Shown: piece after piece, positions 1 through 7,500 of the stretch
Layout of the letters: the number at the start of each line of letters is the position of its first letter
How positions within the stretch are numbered: position 1 is the first letter of the stretch
Assembly (NCBI GenBank): GCA_902775375.1
Contig: CACYLU010000008.1
Span: 1 to 64,000, forward strand
DNA: 64,000 nucleotides
Direction: 5' to 3'
Source: an uncultured Bacteroidales bacterium
GTDB lineage: Bacteria > Bacteroidota > Bacteroidia > Bacteroidales > Bacteroidaceae
The notes under the pieces: generated by a model
Database searches by the model: none
What the model was told of the DNA's origin: nothing
Seen by the model: the letters and a program-made list of their open reading frames with translations, nothing else
Made by a program: the position numbers and the translations under genes

Positions 1-61
1 TGCCTGTCCTCTGTCCATCATCCTTTCATAGATCAACGCTGTCCCTTTCGGAAAGCGGATG

Positions 62-93
62 CAAAGGTAGACACTTTTTTTACATCTACCAAA
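62..93 (-). promoter_or_regulatory. Leftward promoter for a gene beyond the left edge
   Basis: On the minus strand a TTTG is followed after 20 bp by TACCTTTG, matching the Bacteroidota -33/-7 pattern. It reads off the left end. Two consecutive ATG codons at 16-21, preceded by AAAGGA, could start the gene it serves, but only seven codons are inside the window, so the product cannot be named. Confidence 0.6.
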
Positions 94-95
94 TA

Positions 96-131
96 TTTTG
101 GGCGAAAAATTTCAAAAATTTTCGCCCAAAA
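96..131. terminator. 13-bp perfect hairpin between two leftward units
   Basis: TTTTGGGCGAAAA is repeated inverted with a 10-base loop. It lies 40 bp past the stop of the leftward phosphatase gene and only 2 bp upstream of the -33 box of the next leftward promoter. It may end the upstream transcript, although no clean T-run follows it on the minus strand; an operator is the alternative. Confidence 0.45.
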
Positions 132-171
132 ATCACAAAGGTTTGTTTTATAGCAGAATAAGCGGAACAGG

Positions 172-1077
172 CTATTCAACGCCTATCTCAACCTTTACAG
201 GGAAATGATCGGAAGGAGTGCGAGCCACCCCAATTTTATTGCCATCCGCATCAGTTGATTCACTATAGTACACATCGGTCAGTACACCATATTTATATAC
301 ATGGAAGTCTTTTGTCAGGAAAATATGGTCGATTCTTTCATCTTTAGTAGGACTTGCCGGGCTAAAAGCATTGTAAGTGCCATTATTCAGGTATTTGAAA
401 TCAGCAATTCGATAAGAATCTGACATAATACCAGAGTTATCAATCAATTTGAAAGATTCATTGTTCTGGTCAATATTGAAGTCGCCAGACAAGATGGCAG
501 GCAACTTTTCAGGATTCTCCGTCACCTTTTTCAAAATCAACTTGGCACTTTCTGCTCTTGCCACCACCCCAATGTGATCCATATGGAGGTTATAATAGAT
601 AAAAGTGAATCCGTTGCTCTTCATACGGAACTTGCCCCAAGTACAAACGCGAGGCAATGCAGCATCCCAGCCAATATTAGGCTTATCAGTTTCGGTAGAA
701 AGCCAGAAATCACCATGATCCAATACCTCGAACATATCTGTACGATAGAAAATGGCAGCATACTCGCCTTCTTGTTTTCCATCAGTACGACCTACGCCAA
801 TATAATCGAATCCAGGTAATCTTTCCTTCAGGTCCTCCAACTGATTATGTAACCCTTCTTGTGTTCCAAAGATATCAAATCCATGGAAACGAATCAATTG
901 CGACACATAATCACGCCTTGTTGACCATCCATTACCATTATCATAGTCGCCCTGCCCTTCATATCGAATGTTATAAGTAGCGAGGACAAACTTAGTGGGT
1001 TCTTCTGATTTACACCCTGTTAAAACTGCAGTGACCATAGCTAACATGCTCAAAGCAAGATAATACATTTTCCTCAT
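172..1077 (-). CDS. Endonuclease/exonuclease/phosphatase family lipoprotein
   Basis: A 301-aa protein of the EEP fold (DNase I / sphingomyelinase / inositol phosphatase superfamily). The N terminus is a lipoprotein signal with lipobox LTGC, so Cys22 should carry the lipid and the enzyme sits on the periplasmic or outer face. Family motifs are in order: YNIRYEG near 36, GTQEG (metal-binding Glu), SGDFNID, and the C-terminal SDHFPV with the catalytic Asp-His. Length is normal. The substrate cannot be read from sequence; secreted Bacteroidales members may act on nucleic acids or phosphoesters. It follows the HMA gene by 11 bp and probably shares its promoter. Confidence 0.85.
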   Translation of the reverse strand: MRKMYYLALSMLAMVTAVLTGCKSEEPTKFVLATYNIRYEGQGDYDNGNGWSTRRDYVSQLIRFHGFDIFGTQEGLHNQLEDLKERLPGFDYIGVGRTDGKQEGEYAAIFYRTDMFEVLDHGDFWLSTETDKPNIGWDAALPRVCTWGKFRMKSNGFTFIYYNLHMDHIGVVARAESAKLILKKVTENPEKLPAILSGDFNIDQNNESFKLIDNSGIMSDSYRIADFKYLNNGTYNAFSPASPTKDERIDHIFLTKDFHVYKYGVLTDVYYSESTDADGNKIGVARTPSDHFPVKVEIGVE

Positions 1078-1088
1078 AGTATATGGTT

Positions 1089-1301
1089 TTAAACAAAACT
1101 CAATTTATAATTACCTGCCTTCTCGTTGACAACAGCCTGCAACTCTTCTAAGGAGAGCTCATTACCGATAAACTCAACCTCCGCTTGTGGGGGATCTAAA
1201 GTCACAACAGATTTCACATTATCGATACTGTTCAACGCATCTTCCACATGCTTGCGGCAATGCTTACACATCATTCCTTCTACTTTATAAGTCCTTTTCA
1301 T
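1089..1301 (-). CDS. Heavy-metal-associated (HMA) domain protein, CopZ-like
   Basis: A free-standing 70-aa HMA domain. The metal site GMMCKHC places Cys12 and Cys15 in the usual first loop, and the rest fits the beta-alpha-beta-beta-alpha-beta ferredoxin-like fold. Such proteins bind Cu(I) or another soft metal and pass it to a P-type ATPase. No ATPase gene is nearby, so the partner is unknown. It is the first gene of a leftward pair with the phosphatase lipoprotein and has its own promoter, interleaved with the rightward promoter of the next unit. Confidence 0.85.
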   Translation of the reverse strand: MKRTYKVEGMMCKHCRKHVEDALNSIDNVKSVVTLDPPQAEVEFIGNELSLEELQAVVNEKAGNYKLSFV

Positions 1302-1323
1302 ATCTTTTCTTTATAAGATTTCA

Positions 1324-1357
1324 TTGCAAAGGTAATAAAAATAAACTATCTTTGCAA
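1324..1357. promoter_or_regulatory. Interleaved divergent promoters
   Basis: Rightward: TTG at 1324-1326, 20 bp, TATCTTTG at 1347-1354. Leftward: TTG at 1357-1355, 20 bp, TACCTTTG at 1334-1327. Both fit the Bacteroidota consensus and occupy the same 34 bp, so two polymerases could not bind together. Predicted starts lie just before the HMA gene and the 152-aa gene. Confidence 0.7.
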
Positions 1358-1376
1358 CTTCAAATGTGTGAAAACC

Positions 1377-1835
1377 ATGTGGATATTAATTGCAAGTCTT
1401 TTGGTATTGGGCATCCTGGCGGCTATTGCCGGCATTCTTAGAAATCGCTCGTTGGCTAAGAAACTGGCTAATGGCGAGATACAAGAAATGCCTGAGGTCA
1501 AAATGGTGCTTGATTGTGGAGCTGATTCTTGCGAGTTGGACGAAGGAAATAGTTGTGACCTTGAATGCATGACGCCTGTCTTTAAGCAACACATTGATTA
1601 TTATGATGATGAGGAGTTAGACGCATTTAAAGGCAAAGCATCTGACAAGTATACTGATGAAGAAGCCGAAGAATTTAGGAATGTGTTCTACACAATGCAA
1701 GAAGAAGATGTGCCTGGTTGGGTGAGAAGCCTACAACAAAGAGAGTTAGAAATACCAGATAGCTTAAAAGACGAAGTTTTTTTAGTACTGAGAGAGATAA
1801 GAAAAAAGGGGAAATATGGAAACAATCAAGATTGA
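1377..1835 (+). CDS. Membrane-anchored acidic protein of unknown function
   Basis: About 152 aa. One N-terminal hydrophobic helix (residues 1-21) is followed by a short basic turn, then a soluble acidic domain with four cysteines (two in the stretch CGADSC, then two close by). I do not recognise a catalytic motif; similar Bacteroidota proteins are sometimes loosely called phospholipases, which nothing here supports. A GTG nine bases upstream is an alternative start; I prefer the ATG because it leaves a leader of about 15 nt after the predicted transcription start. The last 20 bases overlap tsaE, so the two genes are translated from one message. Confidence 0.7.
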   Translation: MWILIASLLVLGILAAIAGILRNRSLAKKLANGEIQEMPEVKMVLDCGADSCELDEGNSCDLECMTPVFKQHIDYYDDEELDAFKGKASDKYTDEEAEEFRNVFYTMQEEDVPGWVRSLQQRELEIPDSLKDEVFLVLREIRKKGKYGNNQD

Positions 1836-2241
1836 ATCATTAGATAGCATTAAAGATGCTGCCCATCAGTTTGTTAGCTTGATGGGCGACAACACCGTAT
1901 TCGCATTTTATGGCAAGATGGGAGCAGGAAAGACTACCTTCATCAAAGCCATTTGTCAGGAATTGGGTGTGACAGACAACATCACGTCACCTACCTTTGC
2001 TATTGTTAATGAGTATCGTTCAGACCTTGCAGGTGAACTCATTTATCATTTTGACTTCTATCGCATTAAGAAATTGGAAGAGGTATATGATATGGGGTAT
2101 GAAGATTACTTCTATAGTGGCGCAATCTGTTTTATTGAATGGCCAGAGCTCATAGAGGACCTACTACCTGGCAATACGATAAAAGTGTCTATTGAAGAAA
2201 ATGAAAATGGCTCACGCACTGTTACTTTAGATGATTTCTGA
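1816..2241 (+). CDS. tsaE: tRNA threonylcarbamoyladenosine biosynthesis ATPase TsaE
   Basis: A 141-aa P-loop protein of the YjeE family. The Walker A motif GKMGAGKT is at 33-40, followed by the family sequence [10 protein letters not shown] and the Walker-B-like region HFDFYR. TsaE works with TsaD and TsaB to turn over the complex that installs t6A37 on ANN-decoding tRNAs; its partners are not in the window. Length is typical. It overlaps the upstream membrane-protein gene and is followed 17 bp later by a small membrane protein, so it is the middle gene of a three-gene operon from the promoter near 1350. Confidence 0.95.
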   Translation: METIKIESLDSIKDAAHQFVSLMGDNTVFAFYGKMGAGKTTFIKAICQELGVTDNITSPTFAIVNEYRSDLAGELIYHFDFYRIKKLEEVYDMGYEDYFYSGAICFIEWPELIEDLLPGNTIKVSIEENENGSRTVTLDDF

Positions 2242-2258
2242 TAAAACCACATTACAGA

Positions 2259-2474
2259 ATGGCTAAGTATTTCATGACATTCATCTTTGCTATTGCGGGC
2301 ATCATCGCATTTCTGGCTGCCTCTTTTAACTGGGGATGGTTCTTCACGGCCCAAAATGCCCAATATGTCGTGAAACTTTATGGCAGACAGAAAGCTCGCA
2401 TCATTTATGGTGCCTTAGGACTTCTGCTTATAGCAATGTCAGTATTTTTTTATCTTAACACTCCTGCTTCCTGA
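2259..2474 (+). CDS. Imm17-like small membrane protein
   Basis: 71 aa with two transmembrane helices (about 5-27 and 49-66) joined by a basic loop, VVKLYGRQKARIIYG. The layout, with aromatic residues after the first helix and the (K/R)xxGRxxARIxY loop, resembles the Immunity protein 17 family, found as small membrane proteins in Bacteroidota; this assignment is by memory and moderately sure. No toxin, VgrG or secretion gene lies nearby, so an actual immunity role is unproven. It closes the operon with tsaE, which is a conserved-looking housekeeping setting. Confidence 0.6.
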   Translation: MAKYFMTFIFAIAGIIAFLAASFNWGWFFTAQNAQYVVKLYGRQKARIIYGALGLLLIAMSVFFYLNTPAS

Positions 2475-2501
2475 TTTCATTAAAAGAAACGGGCAATTTG
2501 T

Positions 2502-2580
2502 TTAGAGGAAGTAAAACCACCGCTTAGAGGAAGTAAACCCTAAAATTCTCATGAGAATTTTAGGGTCAGCCGTAACTAAA
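2502..2580. repeat. Second repeat family, copy 1, with 30-bp perfect palindrome
   Basis: TTAGAGGAAGTAAA occurs at 2502 and again exactly 22 bp later. It is followed by a perfect 30-bp palindrome (2537-2566) whose heart is AATTCTCATGAGAATT. An inverted relic of the unit, GTAACTAAAGG, lies at the mirror position on the other side: CTAA at 2576-2579 mirrors TTAG at 2524-2527 exactly. A related copy lies near 52 kb. Confidence 0.75.
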
Positions 2581-2775
2581 GGCTAATTGCAGCTTACCAT
2601 CAGTTTCTACCCAAGGGAACCTACAACCCTACATCCATGATTACACCATGATAAAGCATAAGTTTCATCAAGTATTATGAAAGGTTGTAAGGTTGTATGT
2701 TGTTCTTCTTTTTATAAACAAGAAAGCGACATTTAGGGCACCTATGTTTTATGCCATCGCCTTATAATTATTCTC

Positions 2776-2826
2776 CCCCGTGAGGTTTTTATTTTTACCT
2801 CGTGAGGGGAAAAAATATCTCTAACG
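2776..2826. repeat. CGTGAGG motif pair
   Basis: CCCCGTGAGG and CCTCGTGAGG are spaced at exactly 22 bp (CGTGAGG at 2779 and 2801). The second is followed by an A-run and then CTAACG, 20 bp after CGTGAGG begins. The same CGTGAGG, A-run, CTAACG arrangement with the same 20-bp offset recurs at 52079-52104. Confidence 0.6.
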
Positions 2827-2986
2827 CTCCGCAAAACAAGTGGTAATTCAGGATAGTCATTACATATTAATATCTCACAAGATTTTGATAAGCGAACAAC
2901 GAGCAGTAGAACAAAATAAAAGGGAATAGTCATCTGCATGATTTCATGACTTCAGCACATCATCGAAGGCAAAGACTTCTCTCGCT

Positions 2987-3150
2987 CCAATATCTGCTAT
3001 GGGTTGTCGGAACGCTAGTAACGAGGGAAAGGAGATATTACTATGGGGGTATAACAGATATTGCGACGACTCATAGGAACTATTTGGAGACCTTGAAGGA
3101 GCTATCAGATCAGTCGATAAGTGCCATTACGAATACCCATAGCAGATATT
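2987..3150. repeat. 22-bp-phased head-to-head repeat element, copy A
   Basis: The outer arms are a perfect 16-bp inverted repeat (AATATCTGCTATGGGT at 2989-3004, its complement at 3135-3150). Forward CTATGGG cores start at 2997 and 3041, two 22-bp steps apart. Inverted counterparts (CCATAG-like) start at 3049, 3071, 3115 and 3137, all multiples of 22 bp apart. The centre at 3041-3066 matches copies B and C. Confidence 0.8.
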
Positions 3151-3263
3151 AGAACAACATAATCAATATCTTATAAAGGGAGGAAAGTAAATGATGAATG
3201 CATAAATAATGTTAAATAAATCATTGTGCAGCCCTAATATGTATGAATGAATATAATAATTCA

Positions 3264-3271
3264 TACCTTTG
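3264..3271 (+). promoter_or_regulatory. -7 element for the orphan lipoprotein gene
   Basis: TACCTTTG lies 72 bp before the chosen start codon. I see no convincing TTG box 19-21 bp upstream, so this is a weaker promoter call than the others in the window. Confidence 0.45.
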
Positions 3272-3343
3272 CTAAAGTTCAACCATCTAACTAATTGCTG
3301 TTTAATTAGAAAGAACAATTCTCTATACTAAAAATATTTGGAT

Positions 3344-3793
3344 ATGAAAAAATCTGGATTACATCAAGCATTTGCTGTATTAAGTGTTATTGCTGCTTGC
3401 TCTTTTTTCTCTTGCAGCAACTCTGATAACGACGAAGAGCTGATTGGTGGTGCTTGGAGGCCAATGGAAGTAGATAAAAGCGAGATTGTAATAAGCCTGA
3501 CAGAATCATGTGACACCATCAAATGCCTCAACTATTATTGGTGGATAAACGATGTAGAAGAGAACGTGAATGGTGTAAAACAGAGACATTATGTCCCTTA
3601 TAATCCCACCGACACTGACTATTGCTCATTGGAGGGAGAATGGTATAACCTCAGAGTGCCACAAGACAATAAGAACCTGCTTATAATTAAATGCAAGGAA
3701 AACGCTAATTATGATAAGCGTGAGTTAATTATTGGGATGTCAGCAGGTAATGTTATCACATCTCTAAAAGCGATACAGTCGGCATCAGAATAA
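3344..3793 (+). CDS. Orphan lipoprotein of unknown function
   Basis: 149 aa. The first 24 residues are a lipoprotein signal ending in the lipobox-like FFSC, followed by an acidic linker (SDNDEE) as in outer-membrane or surface lipoproteins of this phylum. The mature part has several Trp and Tyr residues and reads like a small beta-rich domain; I do not recognise the family. The start is the ATG; a TTG six bases earlier is in frame but a less likely start. It stands alone, with repeats upstream and a bidirectional terminator downstream. Confidence 0.65.
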   Translation: MKKSGLHQAFAVLSVIAACSFFSCSNSDNDEELIGGAWRPMEVDKSEIVISLTESCDTIKCLNYYWWINDVEENVNGVKQRHYVPYNPTDTDYCSLEGEWYNLRVPQDNKNLLIIKCKENANYDKRELIIGMSAGNVITSLKAIQSASE

Positions 3794-3801
3794 TAAAACA
3801 T

Positions 3802-3845
3802 TAACGGCTACCAACCCCAAAAGGCAGGTAGCCGTTAGTCTTTAG
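3802..3845. terminator. Bidirectional intrinsic terminator
   Basis: TAACGGCTACC pairs perfectly with GGTAGCCGTTA across a 14-base loop, with T-rich sequence to the right. It lies between the convergent lipoprotein gene and the 107-aa gene and can serve both. Confidence 0.8.
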
Positions 3846-3863
3846 CAATTGCTGATCAAAGAA

Positions 3864-4187
3864 TCATTCCAGAGTGTCGGTATATTCCATTTCTCCTTGC
3901 ACGACAAAGAGGATGTCATCATGTTCGAACTCGCCGATCTCGTCTTTCTTAGCTTCCTTGATGACATAGTCGACAATCTTATCCAAATCAATGTCGATGA
4001 AACCTTCATCATCAGGTTTGGCATCAAGTATACCACTATTGGCATAATAGTCATCAATGACGTCAAGGAAATAGTACAGTTCATCATCCGAGAACTTTTC
4101 CTTCAAATCTTGTGGCAGATACCCTTTGATAAACTCGATGGTCTTCTCGTCATCAAGGTCGTCAGCCAAAAACTCATCGTTTGTCAT
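3864..4187 (-). CDS. Acidic conserved protein downstream of trxA
   Basis: 107 aa and strongly acidic, with no signal peptide or membrane helix, so probably cytoplasmic. Predicted largely helical (repeated D/E-rich amphipathic stretches). I do not recognise a characterised family. It begins 10 bp after the trxA stop and most likely shares the dnaE-trxA message; its function cannot be inferred beyond that. The terminator beyond its stop makes it the last gene of the unit. Confidence 0.75.
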   Translation of the reverse strand: MTNDEFLADDLDDEKTIEFIKGYLPQDLKEKFSDDELYYFLDVIDDYYANSGILDAKPDDEGFIDIDLDKIVDYVIKEAKKDEIGEFEHDDILFVVQGEMEYTDTLE

Positions 4188-4197
4188 AACTTAGAAC

Positions 4198-4515
4198 TTA
4201 GAGTAATGCTTCAATCTTCTGTACGAAAACAGGTTTTGGAGCTGAACCTACCTGCTTGTCAACCAACTGACCGTTCTTAAAGAACAGGATGGTAGGAATG
4301 TTACGAATGCCGTACTCCATGGTCAGGTCTTCGTTATCATCCACATTGCACTTGCCGATTACGACTTTACCCTCGTATTCAGCAGCTAATTCCTCAATAA
4401 TAGGGCCTACCATGCGGCATGGTCCACACCAAGTAGCCCAAAAATCAATCACTACAGGCTTGCTGGTATCAGCCATTAGCTCTTTGTAGTTAGCATCTGT
4501 AATTTCTATTGCCAT
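4198..4515 (-). CDS. trxA: Thioredoxin
   Basis: A 105-aa classical thioredoxin. The redox motif WCGPC has Cys30 and Cys33; the cis-proline comes in the later RNIPTILFF stretch, and the length equals the single-domain family norm. There is no signal peptide, so it is the cytoplasmic general disulfide reductant, recycled by thioredoxin reductase (not in the window). It lies between dnaE and the acidic 107-aa gene, all leftward; the 58-bp gap to dnaE shows no strong promoter. Confidence 0.97.
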   Translation of the reverse strand: MAIEITDANYKELMADTSKPVVIDFWATWCGPCRMVGPIIEELAAEYEGKVVIGKCNVDDNEDLTMEYGIRNIPTILFFKNGQLVDKQVGSAPKPVFVQKIEALL

Positions 4516-4573
4516 CTTACTTTAATAATTATGTTAATAATACAAATTCTTTCTTGCAAACAATATGCCAGTA

Positions 4574-7500
4574 TCAATTAATGCCATAGCTGACGTCCTC
4601 AAACTGCTCTAAATAAGAAATCAGTTGCCTATCAACGGCCACTTTGACAGGATGCGACATCATATCAACACACATATTCATCTCCCTATCAAGAATCTTT
4701 ATAAACAAATCGGCATTGCCTGGACATTTCTGACAAATTTCAGTAAAACCATCAACAAACGGTTCATTGATTATATCAAGCGGCAAGGTTACCGTAAATT
4801 TATGTATCACGCTATCCTTCACTTCTGATAATAGTTCCACCTTGTTGAATCTCAATTCCAACAGCTCAGGTTTCCATCTATTCTGGTCAACCTTAGCATG
4901 AATGAACACAAACGATTTTTCCTGAAGAAAACCCTGATAAACAGCCCAATCGTTCCTCCAGAAAGGCACCTCAGCTGAGCCTGAATAGTCTTCTATTTTA
5001 ACAATGCCATATTGGTCGCCGTGCTTACTCACACCTTTTCGCAAGCCTACTACCATGCCACCAAAAGTAAGTTCTTCACGAGTTTTAAGAGCTGCTAAAT
5101 CATCAAGTTCTTTCATTTTAGTATTGCAAACATGATTCAACACTACTTGATACTCATCCAAAGGATGTGCAGACAAATAAATGCCCACCAACTCGCGCTC
5201 ACGGTTCAATTTCTCAATATCGCCCCATGCCTCAGCTTCAGGAATAGGAGGAGTTGCTATCTCTATTTCGTTTACACCACCAAAAAGTGAATTCTGCATC
5301 TGAGCCTGCTCCATCTGATAAGTTTGTCCATAACGAATCAAAGTATCAAAGAAAGGCTCACCTTTGGCATTGAATCCAAAGAAGCGCTCTCTGGCAATGC
5401 CAAAGCTATCAAAAGCACCACTAAGAGCCAAACTCTCAAAGGCCTTGCGGTTGACAGCTGACATATTGACACGTTGAGCGAAATCGAAGATATCCTTATA
5501 AGGACCATTCTTTTCACGTTCGTCAATTATAGCCTGCGCTACAGAGTCACCCATACCTTTGATAGCTGCTAATCCGAAGCGGATTTCACCATGATGGTTC
5601 ACACCAAACTTTTGGTATGATTCATTGACATCGGGGCCTAATGTGGCGATACCCATTGCCTTACACTCATCCATCAGTTTAGTGATTTCCTTTATATCGT
5701 CCTTCCTCCTGCTCATGATAGCAGCCATAAACTCAGGAGGGTAATTTGCCTTTAGGTAGGCCGTTTGGTAAGCCACCCATGAGTAACATGCTGCATGCGA
5801 CTTGTTGAAGGCATAAGAAGCAAAGTCCTCCCAGTCAGTCCATATTTTCTCCAATATCTGTGGGTCGTGGCCATTCTTCTTTCCTCCTTCAATGAACTTG
5901 GGTTTCATGGCATTGACTATGTCAATCTTCTTTTTACCCATAGCCTTACGCAAAGCATCACTCTCACCACGCGTAAAGTCAGCCAACTGACGTGACAATA
6001 ACATCACTTGCTCCTGATAAACGGTAATGCCGTAAGTGTCCTTCAGGTACTTCTCCATACATGGAATGGGGTAAGTAATTTCCTCTCTTCCATGTTTTCG
6101 GTCGATAAACTGAGGGATATATTTCATAGGGCCAGGACGGTAGAGGGCATTCATGGCGATAAGATCCTCGAACACAGTAGGCTTTAACTCACGCAGATAT
6201 TTCTGCATACCTGGTGACTCAAACTGGAAGGTACCAATGGTACGACCTTGCTGATAAAGCTCATAAGTCTTAGCATCATCAATGGGTATATTGTCAAGGT
6301 CGACCTCAACACCTCGTGTGCGCTTTATATTTTCACAAGCCTCTTTCAACTCTGAAAGAGTTTTCAATCCCAAGAAGTCCATCTTGATAAGTCCTGTTGA
6401 TTCAATCACATGACCATCATATTGCGTACAGTTGGTCTTGGTATCCTTGAAATCAGGGTCATCAGCTGTCGAAACAGGCACATGGGAACTGATGGCATCA
6501 CGACAGATAATGAATCCACAAGCATGAATGCCTGTTCCACGCACTGTACCCTCAAGCATCTTAGCATACTTGATAGTGTTAGACAGGCGTTTATCTGATG
6601 ACGATTCAGCATCTTTTAGCTCAGGAACATACTTAATCGCATTAGTTAGGTTCATCTTTGTAGCCTTACCATTAGGCCCATCAGGCAAACGATCAGGAAT
6701 TGCTTTACAAAGGGCGTTCGATATGGGCAGAGGCACTTTCTCCACACGTCCTACATCCTTGATACTGTTTTTGGTAGCCATTGTTGCATACGTGATGATA
6801 TGAGCACAATTCTCGTGTCCATACTTATCTTCCACCCACTTCAAGACCTTGCCTCTCCCGTCATCATCGAAGTCAGTATCAATATCAGGTAATGATATAC
6901 GGTCAGGATTCAGGAAACGTTCGAACAGCAAATCGTATTTCAATGGATCAATTTTCGTGATACCCAAGCAATAAGCCACCACTGAACCTGCAGCAGAACC
7001 ACGCCCAGGGCCTACCATTACGCCCAACTCATCGCGAGCAGAGTTTATAAAGTCCTGTACAATGAGGAAGTAACCAGGGAAGCCCATTGTCTTCATAATA
7101 TGCAACTCAAACTTAATTCGTTCGGCCACTTCTTGAGATAAAGGGTCACCATACCTCTTCTTTGCTCCTTTGTATGCCAACTCTGCCAGATAATCAGCTT
7201 CAAACTTTATTCGGTAGAGTTTATCATAGCCACCCAATTTGGCTATCTTCTTCTTCCCTTCTTCTTCAGACAACTGGTTTTCTCCATTTTCATCGCTCGT
7301 AAACTCTTTGTACAGTTGCTCCTCAGTAAACTTCTTTCGCCATTCATCTTCTGTTCCAAACGACTCTGGTATTGGGAAGAAAGGCATGATAGGATCATGA
7401 TCAAGACTATAAACCTCAACCTTGTCAAGTATCTCCAATGTGTTAGACAAAGCTTCTGGCACATCGGAAAACACTTCGTTCATTTCTTCACGTGTTTTGA

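Larger units (their letters stand above)
2475..3343. other. 869-bp gap made largely of repeat modules
   Basis: No credible gene. From left to right it holds two TTAGAGGAAGTAAA units with a 30-bp palindrome, a pair of CGTGAGG motifs 22 bp apart, and a 22-bp-phased head-to-head element, each listed separately. The last 190 bp are AT-rich leader and promoter for the lipoprotein gene. Two short open frames inside it fall within the repeats and are not conserved-looking. Confidence 0.75.

Noticed and set aside
2742..3152. Two open frames of 65 and 68 codons in the repeat gap
   Set aside because: They lie within repeat modules, have no family features and their codon use is dictated by the repeats.
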